Assembly (NCBI RefSeq): GCF_000227115.2
Contig: NC_016484.1
Location: 372,001-436,000 of the forward strand
Reading direction: 5' to 3'
From: Naumovozyma dairenensis CBS 421
Taxonomy: Eukaryota; Ascomycota; Saccharomycetes; Saccharomycetales; Saccharomycetaceae
DNA: 64,000 nucleotides
Part shown: in pieces, positions 20,424 through 31,634 of the stretch
How positions within the stretch are numbered: position 1 is the stretch's first letter
How the letters are laid out: every line of letters begins with the position of its first letter
The notes under the pieces: model-generated
Told to the model about the DNA's origin: nothing
Databases searched by the model: none
What the model saw: the letters and a program-made list of their open reading frames with translations, nothing else
Made by a program: the position numbers and the translations under genes

Positions 20424-21662
20424 CTACCAAAATGGTTTGTTCCTCATGATCCATGGATGTACCATCACCTCCTTTAGCAATATCCTTTCTTTAGGATCAT
20501 TTTTCAAGAGCCTGGAAATCAAATCTCTGACATCTTGTGATACGGTCCCTGGAAACCTTATTTCCCCTTTTAGAATTCGCTTATATGTTAACTCTTTGGA
20601 ATCCTCTTCAAAAGGTGGGTCGCCAGCAACTAACTCGTACGTAAGAACACCAAGGGCCCATACGTCCACCGTATCATCATACTCTCTTGATCTGATCATC
20701 TCTGGTGATAAATAATCAATGGTCCCACATAATGTTTTCCTTTTCACTCCTTTCGGATTAATAATGCTCCAACCAAAATCTGTTAACTTCAAAACATTAT
20801 TGAACCCAATTAAGATATTCTCCGGCTTTAAATCTCTATGGATAATACCTTTTTCATGAAGATGATTCAAAGCATCAGCAATTTGATAAACAAATCTCGA
20901 AGCAATAATATCATTAAATGGTCCATGCGATCTTAGTAATTTATATAATTCACCATAAACAAGATATTCCATGATAAGATAGACTCTTTTGTCATCATAA
21001 AAATGACCATATAACTTCGTTAAATTTGGATGATTTAAACTTGTTTGAATTTCGACTTCTCTACGGAATTGTCTCTGTAAATTATATTGAATTATCTCAC
21101 TCTTATCCATCGCTTTTAATGCACAAATAAACCCACTTTCTTTATGTTTCACACAATATACTTTACCGAATTTACCTTTACCCAATTTCTTACCAATTTC
21201 AAAATCTTGTAACGTTAATTGTTTGTATAGTTTTGGTGAAGAGAATATTTTCCCATAATCATTTTCGGTAACATTACTTGTCGTCGCTGTGGTCGAGCTG
21301 GTTACTATTGCATTATTGTTTTTAATATAACGGATTGGTGAAGGTATTTTACTCGCGTGGATAGTGTTATCGACCGTGGGCCTCTTAGTTAACGGGAGCC
21401 TATTAGGGCTGTTATCATTTCCTCGCAATGGTCTTCTTACAGGAGATGGGATTTTACTTGTAATTGTGGGAGAAGTCTTGTGATGTGGAGTTTGCTGATG
21501 AGAATTGGATGCTCTCCATGGCTTTTTTACCATTCTTTGAGGATTTGTGCTATTTAGTCTCATTGTTAGGAGAGCATTCCGCTGTTGTAAAGATTCTCTC
21601 CTACTTTTTTGAATTTCTAATTTACTGTCATGAGAAGTATTATTAGTTACATTCATTTTCAT
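20424..21662 (-). CDS. IPL1: Ipl1 Aurora-B kinase
   Basis: The 412-residue Ser/Thr kinase is the catalytic subunit of the chromosomal passenger complex (with Sli15, Bir1 and Nbl1), which corrects faulty kinetochore-microtubule attachments. The glycine loop GKGKFGKV is at 161-168, the ATP lysine in ALKAMDK is Lys183, HRDLKPEN is at 275-282, DFG at 295-297, and the activation-loop Thr310 sits in RKTLCGT. FGWSI after the DFG and a DPPF segment are Aurora-like. The N-terminal 145 residues are basic and Ser/Pro-rich, with two SKIPSP repeats (69-74 and 104-109) that could be Cdk or docking sites. S. cerevisiae Ipl1 is 367 residues, so the N-terminus is longer here. A second ATG two codons downstream is an alternative start. 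It is the counterpart of YPL209C. Confidence 0.96.
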   Translation of the reverse strand: MKMNVTNNTSHDSKLEIQKSRRESLQQRNALLTMRLNSTNPQRMVKKPWRASNSHQQTPHHKTSPTITSKIPSPVRRPLRGNDNSPNRLPLTKRPTVDNTIHASKIPSPIRYIKNNNAIVTSSTTATTSNVTENDYGKIFSSPKLYKQLTLQDFEIGKKLGKGKFGKVYCVKHKESGFICALKAMDKSEIIQYNLQRQFRREVEIQTSLNHPNLTKLYGHFYDDKRVYLIMEYLVYGELYKLLRSHGPFNDIIASRFVYQIADALNHLHEKGIIHRDLKPENILIGFNNVLKLTDFGWSIINPKGVKRKTLCGTIDYLSPEMIRSREYDDTVDVWALGVLTYELVAGDPPFEEDSKELTYKRILKGEIRFPGTVSQDVRDLISRLLKNDPKERILLKEVMVHPWIMRNKPFW

Positions 21663-21919
21663 TTAGTTATGTCTCCATTGATGGTGATGAACACTTCCTT
21701 TTTGTGTTTTTGCTTTTTGCTTTATGGTGTTTTGACTTCCTTCTTTGTTTGTTTATACTTTAATTTTTCTAGTCGTGCTTTTTTTTTCTTTTAAAGTAGA
21801 TGAAATGACCTCGAAACAATAGATATTTCGATATTTGAAAAAAAATTCTAGAAGGAACAAGAGGTTGAAGAACAAGCGTGATATTTTCTCAGTACACTGT
21901 GGAGAAACTTGCAGAAACC

Positions 21920-23659
21920 ATGGCCCTAGAAAATTTATTGACTTGGGGTGAAAAATACGGGGTCAACATACCTGATGGTTTAAAATTTCAACATGATGAA
22001 AAGAAAGGTTTCTATTGTATAGCCACCAAGGATGTTACTAATCCAACGATAGAAATTCCACAAACATTAATCATATCTGGAAAATTATCTCGAGATGTAT
22101 TCGCAGATATAGAAACGAATGATGAGAATAATAATTCATGGCTAAAATTGTTGTTTGCTAAACTGAAATTCGATAATAAAGCCACTTATCTTTCAACTGA
22201 AGAAGGTAATGATAAAAATGAACCTTTAAATTTGAAATTTAAGCCATATATTGATGCTTTACCTAAGATTGTCGATTCTCCATATTTGTGGACTCCTAAC
22301 GAATTAAAGCTATTAAAAGGTACTAATTTATACAATTCTCTGTTTGGAAAACTACATACAATTTTCAAAGAGTGGTACAATTTAATCAATAAAATGAATG
22401 AGAGGGAATCTTCTAATTTCCAAGTCGATTTTACATTAGTTGAAGGAGAATTGAAAATATATGACAACTGGAGCAATATTGATTTCCATAATAATTATCA
22501 CGAATTTTATAATAAGATCATATTAGAAACCGTCGAGCAAAGGCCAAAATGTTGGTATTCATTCTCTTCATTCCTTTGGTCACATTTAATTTTCATATCA
22601 AGAGCATTCCCTGAATATGTCATTGATAATACACGTTCACCAAGCAATGTTGTACTTCTACCGATTATTGATTTAATGAATCATGATTATAATGCGAAAG
22701 TTCAATGGTCATCCACCAATGGGGGATTCACTTATAATTATATTGGGGGTACGATTGCTGAAAATAAAGAACTATTTAACAATTATGGAGCCAAGGGGAA
22801 TGAAGAGTTACTTACAGGATATGGATTTGTTTTAGAAGATAATATGTATGATTTAGTTCTTTTAAAAATAAAACCCCCTTTGAAAGTAATTTCTGATATT
22901 TTGCAGAATGAACCTAATTTAGAGTTACCGACACTTGATGATTACACGACATTTGCATTTGAACAAGACTTTACTAAAGGAAAAGATCATGACGAAGAAG
23001 ATGATCATAATGATATTTCCTCCTATAAAGATGGTATTATCTATGTTGTAAATCCTAATGTCAATAAAGACTATTTGGAACCGTTATGGAATATATTTAC
23101 ATATCTCTCTAAAAAGAAATTTGAAAAAATGACCGATTTAAGACCGAGATTGGAGGGGCTACAATCTTTAAGGAATGCTCTTGAACATAAACTAGAGGGA
23201 CTAGAGGATACTCAAGAAACTAATTTGTCTGAGCAAATATGCTTCGTCAATCCATACAGAAGATATTGCGCAACTATATATAGAGAGGGTCAAATACGAA
23301 TTTTGAAACGAGGTATTTTGGATTTGAGGAATGAGGAGAAGAATGTTATACACGAGAAAAAGAGATTCTTATTGAATTTCGGTAAGATTACTAAACATGA
23401 TTTTGATTTTACAGAGAGGGAATTGCCACAATTACTGCAGGATCGAGAAGACGAAGAAGAGATGGTTTTCGATTCTACATTTGAATTACTCGTGCTATGG
23501 GTGTTATTGAAAGTCTTGAATAAGTCTTTCATCCCAAAGCATGAATGGGTAGGTGATCAATATAAGGTATTTTTGTCTGAAGAAGACAAATGTTTATCTC
23601 CAGAGGAAGGCAAAGAAATCTACAGGTCTTTTTTGGCAATAAGGGGCATACGACGGTGA
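21920..23659 (+). CDS. RKM1: Rkm1 SET-domain ribosomal-protein lysine methyltransferase
   Basis: The first ATG of the frame is at 21920 and gives 579 residues (S. cerevisiae 583); an upstream in-frame stretch has no ATG. Rkm1 methylates Rpl23 (uL14) on two lysines in the cytosol or nucleus. The SET domain is of the split Rubisco-LSMT type: the N-terminal part begins near WGEKYGVNIPDG and KGFYCIATKDV, and the signature LPIIDLMNHDYNAKVQW, with its NH pair, is near 260-276. LFNNYGAKGNEELLTGYGFVL follows and contains the conserved YG. A helical substrate-binding domain fills the C-terminal half. It is the counterpart of YPL208W, divergent from IPL1 with a 257-bp spacer. Confidence 0.93.
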   Translation: MALENLLTWGEKYGVNIPDGLKFQHDEKKGFYCIATKDVTNPTIEIPQTLIISGKLSRDVFADIETNDENNNSWLKLLFAKLKFDNKATYLSTEEGNDKNEPLNLKFKPYIDALPKIVDSPYLWTPNELKLLKGTNLYNSLFGKLHTIFKEWYNLINKMNERESSNFQVDFTLVEGELKIYDNWSNIDFHNNYHEFYNKIILETVEQRPKCWYSFSSFLWSHLIFISRAFPEYVIDNTRSPSNVVLLPIIDLMNHDYNAKVQWSSTNGGFTYNYIGGTIAENKELFNNYGAKGNEELLTGYGFVLEDNMYDLVLLKIKPPLKVISDILQNEPNLELPTLDDYTTFAFEQDFTKGKDHDEEDDHNDISSYKDGIIYVVNPNVNKDYLEPLWNIFTYLSKKKFEKMTDLRPRLEGLQSLRNALEHKLEGLEDTQETNLSEQICFVNPYRRYCATIYREGQIRILKRGILDLRNEEKNVIHEKKRFLLNFGKITKHDFDFTERELPQLLQDREDEEEMVFDSTFELLVLWVLLKVLNKSFIPKHEWVGDQYKVFLSEEDKCLSPEEGKEIYRSFLAIRGIRR

Positions 23660-24278
23660 CTGTCAACGATGTTTGCATGGCATTCGACTTTGTTTCACAG
23701 CACTCCTTTGTCAGGTTACATAATGGAGACCCATTTCTTGTGCGCAAGGATTAGTATATGTCAAAAGCAAATTTATAACTTGGTACCGTCAGTTTCTTCC
23801 TTTTGAGTGTACCGAACGCACCCAAAAGAGCAAGAAATAGCTTCATATGCAACAACAATTAACAATCAAACTATACTATTTATTTATTATCTATTAGGCA
23901 TCTTGGCTGTGTACTGTTTACTGTGTACTGTTTACTGTTTACTGTTTAACTGTATATGGCCCATATATGTCTTTATAACCAAAATTTAGCCGCCCAGGTA
24001 CCCCTCAACACCAGAAAACACCCAGACACCCCTTTGGATAAATTACTCATGTTCTGGCATCCCATTGGTCCGGACAACTACCCGTGATGAGTTTCACGGG
24101 TTGGCCAGTTTTTATAATATGGGATATTTGACAAAAACTTTTCTCTCGATGACATTATTATTTATATAAGTGCATTTAAGCAAAATATACCGATGGATGC
24201 ATAACCTAAGTTAATCACTTCCAAACTAACAGAGAAGGCTGATAGCAGGTACAATCACGTCAAACAAGCCAACACAAT
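23660..24278. other. RKM1-TYW1 spacer with TACTGTT minisatellite
   Basis: This 619-bp spacer contains the RKM1 3' end and TYW1 promoter. At about 23907-23953 a short tandem array of (G/T)TACTGTTT-like units repeats five to six times. No open frame of note and no known factor site is recognised. Confidence 0.5.
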
Positions 24279-26810
24279 ATGCCTTTGAATATAATAACCA
24301 CAATAACTGTGATATCTGCAGTTGCTGTGTATTATTTCCTCTTAGGTGGAAGGTTTTCAGTTTCATTGATGATTTTGACTACATATGCTATCTACTATAC
24401 TGAAAATAACAAAACCAATAATGAACCTGTCTCTGACAATAAAAATACAGCGGTTACTTCTACCACTTCTGCTGTGGAAGAGGATATCGAACTTATCAAG
24501 ACTGAGAAGAAAGGTGGAAGTTGTTGCTCAGGAGGAAATGGTAAGAATGGCGGTAGTGGTTGTTGCTCTAGCAAAAACAAAAATAGTGCTACCAAGAAAA
24601 GTGGTAAATCTTGCTGTTGTTCAGGTAAAAAAAAGAAACTAACTAAAGAAAATGAACAAGAAAGCGATACTTCCTCTAACGATGATTCTGATTCAATGAC
24701 TATTGATTTTACCGGCTCATTTGTAACAAAGAAGAAAAAAATGAAATCCGCAAGAACTCCAAAGGTCTTTACCAACAGTAAGAATGACTCTTCCATCCAA
24801 TCTTCCATTACGGAAGATGTCCCCATTGATGAAACCAAAATAACCGATAAAAATATCTTGAAATCCAATGACGCCGAATTGATCAAAAGTGCCCTAACTA
24901 TATCTAACGATACCTTATTAAATTCACAAATATATGTCTTTTACAGTTCATTGCAAGGTGCTGCAGAAAGGTCTGCCATTAAAGTCCATAAAATATTATC
25001 AAATATGGAAGAATTGAAAAATGAGCCCAAATTAATGAATCTTGATGAATTAAACGATATTGATGAATATTTCGTTGATGTTCCCTGTGAAAATGCATTA
25101 TACATCTTAGTTTTACCATCTTATGATGTCGATTGTCCATTAGATTATTTCTTACAAACTTTAGAAGAAAATTACAACGATTTTAGAGTGGAAGGGTTCC
25201 CATTACGTAAATTGGTAGGTTATACCGTTCTTGGTTTGGGTGATTTGGAAACTTGGGTTGATAAATTTTGTTATCAGGCAAGAAATGCTGATCATTGGAT
25301 TGCTAAATTAGGTGGTAGAAGAATTTTCCCCGTAGGTGAAATTTGTATGAAAACTGGTGGGGACCCCAAAATTGAAGAATGGGCTACTTTGTTGGCAGAA
25401 ACTTTAAAAGATGATGAACCAATCATTTATGAATATGATGAAACTTGTGATATTGAAGAAGATGCAGGTGAAATGTATGCAGATGATGCAGGCAGTGACG
25501 ATGAAGGTTTAGCTGATGTGGAAGATCTAGCCGGTAAAGAATCAAAAAACAAAAATTCCATGGAAATTAAACAAATGGTTACCAAGGAAAGTCCAACCTA
25601 TAGAAATTTAACTAAACAAGGTTATAAAGTCGTTGGTTCCCATTCTGGTGTCAAGATTTGTAGATGGACTAAGAATGAATTACGTGGGAAGGGGTCATGT
25701 TATAAGAAATCATTATTTAATATTGCATCCAGTAGATGTATGGAATTAACACCATCTTTAGCATGTTCATCAAAATGTGTCTTTTGTTGGAGACATGGTA
25801 CTAATCCGGTATCAAAAAATTGGAGATGGGAAACGGATGATCCTGAATATATATTAGAAAATGCCCTCGCAGCTCATTATTCCATGATTAAACAAATGAG
25901 AGGTGTTCCAGGTATCATTGCTGAAAGATTTACTAAGGCTTTCAAAGTGGGGCATTGTGCTTTATCGTTAGTTGGTGAACCTATCATGTATCCTCATATT
26001 AATAGATTTGTTGAGTTATTACATGAAAAGGAAATTACTAGTTTCCTTGTTTGTAATGCACAACATCCAGAAGCATTAGAAAGTGTTGGCAAAGTTACAC
26101 AATTATATGTTTCCATTGATGCACCAACTAAAGATGAATTGAAAAAGGTGGATAGACCATTGTACAAAGATTTTTGGGAAAGAATGCTTCAATGTTTGGA
26201 TATTATTAGGACTAAACAGAGTCATCAAAGAACGGTCTTCCGATTAACATTAGTGAAAGGCTTCAATATGGGTGATATTAGCTCATATGCAGATTTAGTT
26301 CAAAGAGGTCAACCATGTTTCATTGAAGTCAAAGGTGCTACATTTAGTGGATCTTCTAATGGTAATGGTAATCCATTAACTATGCAAAATATACCGTATT
26401 ATGAAGAATGTAAGAAATTTGTAAAGAATTTCTCAGAAGAATTACAAAGGCGTGGATTAGGTTATGAGGTTGCTGCAGAACATGCACATTCTAATTGTAT
26501 TCTAATTGCCAATACAAATTTCAAAGTTAATGGAAAATGGCATACACATATTGATTTCGATAAGTTTTTCGAATTATTAAATTCTGGTAAAGATTTTACT
26601 TATTTGGATTATATATCTAAGACTCCTGAATGGGCATTATTCGGTAATGGTGGATTTGCTCCTGGGAATGTCAGAGAGTTTAGAAAAGAAAAGAAAATTC
26701 AAGCTAAAAAGATACGATTAGAGGAAGAGATAAAATCCCAAGACTTGACAGAAGTTATTGATGAAGTAGAAAAGCCAATGCCTGAGATACCAACTGCAGT
26801 GAAAGCTTAA
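24279..26810 (+). CDS. TYW1: Tyw1, radical-SAM 4-demethylwyosine synthase
   Basis: The 843-residue ER-anchored enzyme catalyses the second step of wybutosine synthesis on tRNA-Phe, condensing N1-methylguanosine-37 with pyruvate-derived carbons. An N-terminal membrane helix (about 5-22, with a second hydrophobic stretch to 40) is followed by a cysteine-rich low-complexity segment with SCCSGG, GCCSS and SCCCSG (81-115), a conserved oddity of the yeast protein. A flavodoxin-like domain covers about 200-385 and begins IYVFYSSLQGAAERS. The radical-SAM domain follows with the cluster motif CSSKCVFC (Cys496, Cys500, Cys503), and LSLVGEPIMYPHI, typical of Tyw1, downstream. The C-terminal 35 residues are a charged tail. 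S. cerevisiae Tyw1 is 810 residues; the counterpart is YPL207W. Confidence 0.97.
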   Translation: MPLNIITTITVISAVAVYYFLLGGRFSVSLMILTTYAIYYTENNKTNNEPVSDNKNTAVTSTTSAVEEDIELIKTEKKGGSCCSGGNGKNGGSGCCSSKNKNSATKKSGKSCCCSGKKKKLTKENEQESDTSSNDDSDSMTIDFTGSFVTKKKKMKSARTPKVFTNSKNDSSIQSSITEDVPIDETKITDKNILKSNDAELIKSALTISNDTLLNSQIYVFYSSLQGAAERSAIKVHKILSNMEELKNEPKLMNLDELNDIDEYFVDVPCENALYILVLPSYDVDCPLDYFLQTLEENYNDFRVEGFPLRKLVGYTVLGLGDLETWVDKFCYQARNADHWIAKLGGRRIFPVGEICMKTGGDPKIEEWATLLAETLKDDEPIIYEYDETCDIEEDAGEMYADDAGSDDEGLADVEDLAGKESKNKNSMEIKQMVTKESPTYRNLTKQGYKVVGSHSGVKICRWTKNELRGKGSCYKKSLFNIASSRCMELTPSLACSSKCVFCWRHGTNPVSKNWRWETDDPEYILENALAAHYSMIKQMRGVPGIIAERFTKAFKVGHCALSLVGEPIMYPHINRFVELLHEKEITSFLVCNAQHPEALESVGKVTQLYVSIDAPTKDELKKVDRPLYKDFWERMLQCLDIIRTKQSHQRTVFRLTLVKGFNMGDISSYADLVQRGQPCFIEVKGATFSGSSNGNGNPLTMQNIPYYEECKKFVKNFSEELQRRGLGYEVAAEHAHSNCILIANTNFKVNGKWHTHIDFDKFFELLNSGKDFTYLDYISKTPEWALFGNGGFAPGNVREFRKEKKIQAKKIRLEEEIKSQDLTEVIDEVEKPMPEIPTAVKA

Positions 26811-26826
26811 GAGCGCAGTGTCGATT

Positions 26827-26827
<1 letters not shown>

Positions 26828-26858
<31 letters not shown>

Positions 26859-26893
26859 TTTATTTATTAAACTATTTATTAAACTATTTATTT
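26828..26893. repeat. (ATTT)n low-complexity tract between convergent TYW1 and PGC1
   Basis: A TTTA/ATTT tetranucleotide array with small interruptions directly follows the TYW1 stop. It lies in the 290-bp convergent spacer and may help 3'-end formation on both strands, since AT-rich efficiency elements are typical there. A similar ATTT run sits at about 9858-9888 between convergent CBP3 and THI6. Confidence 0.6.
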
Positions 26894-27100
26894 ATTAGAA
26901 TTTTATTCATTAAATCCGAATATATTTTTACTGCCATTGAAGATAGATAATGTTATTTTTTAAAACTTTTATGTAACGTTAACTATAAATGAAGAATAGA
27001 TTAAAATAGGTAAGATAGATTTTTTGAATAACAAAAGAAAGACGTTGCAGTATATGACGATAACAACCATCTAATGAAAGAAGGTCGATTGTGAGGGAAC

Positions 27101-28081
27101 TCATAAAAACTTAATTGACCTTAGGAATAAGAATAAAATATAAGCAATTGACCAGCCACCAATATTGAAATGAACCCATTTGGCGAATAATATGGAGCAA
27201 ACAAAGTTATAAACTTTGATGTACGAATGAAATCTTATACCATCCTTTGAATTCAATTCTGGAGTAGTGAAAAGACTTCTTTCTTTTGCCATTCTAGTTT
27301 CATTATTATAAATTGAACATAATTTCCTTGCTTCAATTGGATCATCAGTTACTACACCTTCAATGGGTAGTTCACAAGAATATTTGAAGTCTATTGATTT
27401 ATTGACGGTCCATAAATATATTTTAAATTCATTCAATTTTAATATTGGTAACAATTCAGTTCTAAATTGGTCTGTCCAAGAGGAGACAAAATGTATGCTT
27501 ATCCCATAGAGTTTATAATGAGGATTATTTAATTTCAATGAATAATCGATGAATTGTTTTGCAATATCTAATGATAAGGATATGACGATAAATTTGAAGT
27601 CTTTGAGAACCCCAGTTTCCACACCGTATTCATACCAATCTACTAACCAAAGTCCCCAAATGATTCTTTTTTGCCAATATTTAAGGTCATTTTTGATCCT
27701 AAGCATTTCTGAAAATGCTTTAACCAATATAATTTTATTATTTGTAAATTTTGTATCCAACATCAATTTAACATTTGGATGAGCAACTAACCAATTTAAT
27801 GCGTCTTCTAATGTTAACATTTTCAAATTGGAATCAGTTTTACAATATAATTTGGAAATATCATCCATTAATGAATGAGAAATGATTATATTTTTATTCC
27901 ACATTCTCCCCGTGTCAGCATCGTGGTTAATAACAATGATACCATCACTTGTCATTTGTAAATCAGTTTCAATGATATCCGCTTTCGCATTGTATGCTTC
28001 ATTGAATGCTAATAATGTATTCTCAGGGTATTTCCCTCTAAAAGCTCTATGGCCTGCTATTTGTATGCCAGTGTAGGACAT
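27101..28081 (-). CDS. PGC1: Pgc1, phosphatidylglycerol-specific phospholipase C
   Basis: The 326-residue protein (S. cerevisiae 321) belongs to the glycerophosphodiester phosphodiesterase fold and degrades excess phosphatidylglycerol to diacylglycerol. The catalytic signature is GHRAFRGKYPENT near the start (His11-Arg12), then ETDLQMTSDG with the metal-binding Glu/Asp, and NHD(A) with the second histidine. A later KLYGISIHFVSSW block and VDWYEYGV belong to the barrel. A hydrophobic tail near residues 290-322 is the probable membrane anchor to lipid droplets or mitochondria. It is convergent with TYW1, as in S. cerevisiae YPL207W/YPL206C. Confidence 0.94.
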   Translation of the reverse strand: MSYTGIQIAGHRAFRGKYPENTLLAFNEAYNAKADIIETDLQMTSDGIIVINHDADTGRMWNKNIIISHSLMDDISKLYCKTDSNLKMLTLEDALNWLVAHPNVKLMLDTKFTNNKIILVKAFSEMLRIKNDLKYWQKRIIWGLWLVDWYEYGVETGVLKDFKFIVISLSLDIAKQFIDYSLKLNNPHYKLYGISIHFVSSWTDQFRTELLPILKLNEFKIYLWTVNKSIDFKYSCELPIEGVVTDDPIEARKLCSIYNNETRMAKERSLFTTPELNSKDGIRFHSYIKVYNFVCSILFAKWVHFNIGGWSIAYILFLFLRSIKFL

Positions 28082-29322
28082 TGTGTAAGTAATGGAATAT
28101 ATGTTTTTTTATTAGTTGTAGCTCGAGGAAGTGATATCCTTGATGGGCTTGCTTTCGCTTATGACCACGGAAAGGGAGGGAAGGGAGTAATTGTACAGGG
28201 TTCTAGAATTATTTCAGTTTATATATAATCTTGCACTGTTCTTTTTATTACGAAACGTGGGCGGGTGCGTGTGTGCGTACGTAAGCTGAACTTTAAATCA
28301 CAAGGGAAGTTCTAATATTATTTTCTGAAGGTACAGAAAGGATCTTGTTGTACCTATGATTCTCAAGAGACGGATAGAGGTGATTTTTCAAACGAGGAAG
28401 AATAGACGACATTAACCATGCAGATTTACGTAAGTATCGTCGTATTATTTATTTTGTTGTACGTACGTACGGTAGTGCAAAGACGTTAACTCAAATATGG
28501 AAACGAAGATTTCTCGAGAGCTTTGAAAAAAAGGAAAGACTAAGGTCCGGTGACATGTGAAAGTTTATTCAACTCTTAGGGCTTGTCCAATAAGACCTTG
28601 CTTTGTTAAGGGTCTGACCGGACTGAGGGTTAAAAAGCGACAAATGAGAAACATTTTTTATTGATTTCTTGAGTCAGGGGAACGTATGTATGTACGTACG
28701 TATGTGTGTCAGTATGTAAGTATGTTCTTTGACTGAGTCGCCGAATGATTCAATCAATCCCGTCCACCAGCACCCTGACACCTTACTATTGAGACAGCTT
28801 AAGTAAGGAGACACGAAAGAACAATAGAAAAACGTGATTCCTCTCCTAATTGAACGCCACATAGGTACACCGCCAGGGAAAACATCCAACAGTGAATTTA
28901 AAGTCCGAATGCCTAGAAATAGTCCCCAAAGACGTATACTGTACTTCTGACTACTGTGCCTCAGATAATTTATGACACATTGTCTCTGAAAACTGATTTA
29001 ACACTTCCCTTAAAAGGAAGGTGTTTTCTTTCCTTTCCCTGAGAACTCTTATAGTATCTGCATATACGTGTATCGATCGGTAAAGTTGAACACATCTCAC
29101 TGGGAAGGAATATACCATTAAATCTTATAAAATATACCTGTCATTCCTCCTGTGCTCTTTTCTTTGGTGTAGTTATTTCGTTTTACGCATTGTTTTTCCA
29201 TTCCTTTTTCTGATTTTCTTTCCATCTTGATTACAGACATTAATGAAAAAAATTCCAAAACATTCCCTTCGTTAATTTGAGTTTCTATTAATTTTAGAAG
29301 GAAGATCAAGAGGGGAAAAATA
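28082..29322. other. PGC1/HRR25 divergent spacer
   Basis: The 1.24-kb spacer separates divergent genes. It contains several short (GTAC)n/(GTAT)n runs (about 28461-28472 and 28683-28723) and AT-rich stretches. I found no tRNA-like B box, no conserved open frame and no clear transcription-factor site. It is long for a yeast promoter pair, so a non-coding RNA is possible but not supported. Confidence 0.4.
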
Positions 29323-31086
29323 ATGGATTTAAGAGTCGGTAGAAAATATCGCCTAGGTAGGAAAATTGGTGCCGGATCATTCGGTGACATTTATCATGGT
29401 ACCAACTTATTAAGTGGTGAAGAAATTGCCATTAAAGTCGAATCAGTAAGGACAAAACATCCTCAATTGGAATATGAATCAAGAGTGTATAGATATATCA
29501 GTGGAGGTATAGGAATACCAATAATTAGATGGTTTGGTAGAGAAGGGGAATTCAATGCCATGATTTTGGATCTCTTGGGACCTTCTTTAGAGGATTTATT
29601 CAATTATTGTCGTCGTTCTTTCTCTTTTAAGACTATCATCATGTTAGCTTTACAAATGCTTTCAAGAATTCAATATGTTCATGGCAGGTCTTTCATTCAT
29701 AGAGATATTAAACCTGATAATTTTTTAATGGGTACTACGCATCACCAAAATAATATTGTTCATATTATTGATTTTGGTTTATCAAAAAAATATAGAGATT
29801 TTCACTCCCATAAACATATCCCATATAGAGAAAATAAATCATTAACTGGGACCGCAAGATATGCAAGTATTAGTACTCACATGGGGATCGAACAAAGTAG
29901 AAGAGATGATTTAGAATCATTAGGTTACATTTTAATTTATTTTGCAAAGGGATCTTTACCATGGCAAGGGTTGAGAGCGACAACTAAGAAACAAAAATAT
30001 CATCTCATCTTGGAAAAAAAATTAACAACATCAATCGAACGATTGTGTAGTGGATTACCAGTTCAATTTGCTCAGTATATTGAGTATTGTAGAACTCTAA
30101 AGTTCGAACAACGGCCTGATTATTCTTATTTATCGGGCCTGTTTAAGGGTCTTGCTACAAGCTTAGATTATCATATTGATCATCTTTTTGATTGGACCTT
30201 TTTGCGTTATACTAGAATAATGCTTCAAAAACAAAGTGAAATGTTAACAGGACCTGGGCTTCCTGAGGAGACTAGAAATAAATATCGTATTGAAACGCAG
30301 TATCGAAGTCCAAATTCAAGTATACCAAGTTCATTATGTTCTGGATCACAAGAAAAGAAGAAAGAAGAAAAAACAATTAATCGCAACTATTATGGTAATA
30401 ATTATGAAAGTACTGGTAATAAAACAGCCATATTATCTTTCGAAAATATAAAAAGACTAACAATGAAGAAATTTAGTAGTAATTTCCATTATTATATACT
30501 TGGAGAAACTCATAACCCCAGTCCAAACGAAATCAAGTCACAAACCACATTCAACTCAAACTTAGAATGTAGAATACCAAACGAAATTACCCAATATATG
30601 GATATGGAATTGGAACGAGCAAGATGCAGACGAACAGAACATTTAAGAAAACTGGAAAAGCAAAAACAAAGAGAGGAAGAACAGGAAAAAAGAATGGAAC
30701 GGGAACAAGAACAAGAGCAAGAACCGGAGCAAGAACAAGAGCAAGAGATACTGCGCTTAACGAGCGAACAAAGAGAAAAATTATCCGCTTTAAAGTTAGA
30801 TCCAAAACCTATATTGAAGGAGACTAGCATGAAAGAAGCGTTAGAAGAGGAAGGTGACGGGGATATTGCAGGCCAAAAAAATATAGCAGAACAAGGGAAA
30901 GTGTTCGAAGAGCATCATCAATTAAATAATAAGAATGGTAAGCATAGAAATGGTCACGATGTTCCACGCTGTAAAGAGAGGATATCTCCTTGTGCACCCG
31001 CCTTACCACCTAGGCAATCCACAATGACTACAGGTTTGGGCCAAAAATATGGACATGAACAAATAGAAGGGCCCCTGTGGCTCTAG
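29323..31086 (+). CDS. HRR25: Hrr25 casein kinase 1 delta/epsilon
   Basis: The 587-residue kinase acts in DNA repair, ribosome maturation, vesicle traffic and, at the monopolin complex, meiosis I kinetochore mono-orientation. The CK1 kinase domain is at about 6-290: GAGSFGDIY (16-24), Lys38 in AIKVES, the [12 protein letters not shown] loop, [10 protein letters not shown], and the CK1-specific [12 protein letters not shown]. After the kinase domain, the block [11 protein letters not shown], then HNPSPNEIK, is shared with S. cerevisiae Hrr25, and the extreme end reads PLWL (SIWL in S. cerevisiae). Between them the Pro/Gln-rich tail of S. cerevisiae is replaced by a charged Glu/Gln/Arg segment (about 430-475), probably helical, and a Lys/Glu-rich stretch. 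The protein is longer than S. cerevisiae (494). It is the counterpart of YPL204W. Confidence 0.96.
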   Translation: MDLRVGRKYRLGRKIGAGSFGDIYHGTNLLSGEEIAIKVESVRTKHPQLEYESRVYRYISGGIGIPIIRWFGREGEFNAMILDLLGPSLEDLFNYCRRSFSFKTIIMLALQMLSRIQYVHGRSFIHRDIKPDNFLMGTTHHQNNIVHIIDFGLSKKYRDFHSHKHIPYRENKSLTGTARYASISTHMGIEQSRRDDLESLGYILIYFAKGSLPWQGLRATTKKQKYHLILEKKLTTSIERLCSGLPVQFAQYIEYCRTLKFEQRPDYSYLSGLFKGLATSLDYHIDHLFDWTFLRYTRIMLQKQSEMLTGPGLPEETRNKYRIETQYRSPNSSIPSSLCSGSQEKKKEEKTINRNYYGNNYESTGNKTAILSFENIKRLTMKKFSSNFHYYILGETHNPSPNEIKSQTTFNSNLECRIPNEITQYMDMELERARCRRTEHLRKLEKQKQREEEQEKRMEREQEQEQEPEQEQEQEILRLTSEQREKLSALKLDPKPILKETSMKEALEEEGDGDIAGQKNIAEQGKVFEEHHQLNNKNGKHRNGHDVPRCKERISPCAPALPPRQSTMTTGLGQKYGHEQIEGPLWL

Positions 31087-31467
31087 GAATAAAGCTTTCT
31101 CGAGTACAAACGGGATTTCTTATTTCGTTTTGCTTCCCGTTTACTAACTTCTTTTCCTTTTTCCAATTGGACAATATATAATAACTAATAATAATAATAA
31201 TAATAATAATAATATTCTCAGTCCTGTTTTAACCTCTATATAATCCTTATTCTTATAGTATAGTAGAGTTCTACTAAATGGTCAACCAAGGTTGTTAGCA
31301 TGCATACATCAAGCTTATTGTATGTGTCGCCTGTCATTTACTGACAATTGATCTTTTTTCTCTACTGTGTCGTTTCCGTTTTAAACGCGGTGAGTGGAAA
31401 ATTAGAAAAACATGAAATTGATAACTTGCAAAACTGAAAAAATAATAAGGGGCAGGAATTTTGTTAT

Positions 31468-31519
31468 GGGAATTGGGAATTAGGAATCAGGAATTAGGAA
31501 TTAGGAACCAGGAATTGAA
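31468..31519. repeat. GGAATTA minisatellite in the TPK2 promoter
   Basis: About seven imperfect copies of a 7-bp unit (GGAATTA, GGAATCA, GGAACCA, GGAATTG) lie 115-165 bp upstream of the TPK2 ATG. A (TAA)n run is also present near 31181-31212. The rest of the 31087-31634 spacer shows no recognised site. Confidence 0.75.
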
Positions 31520-31634
31520 TGAAAAGGGAATAGGATAGGTACCTAATAAGAAAAATCACATCGAAATTGAACAGTATATACAATTGCATTAACGATTAGT
31601 GGCATTAATTGATCGACAACTCATTTGGAAAGCA

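Noticed and set aside
24395..24886. 163-codon minus-strand frame antisense to TYW1
   Set aside because: It is the mirror of the Lys/Cys/Gly low-complexity 5' part of TYW1; Leu/Ser/Phe-rich nonsense with no known similarity.
30510..30830. Antisense and shifted frames rich in Ser/Cys or Arg/Thr within HRR25
   Set aside because: They are shadows of the GAACAAGA-type repeat coding for the charged tail.
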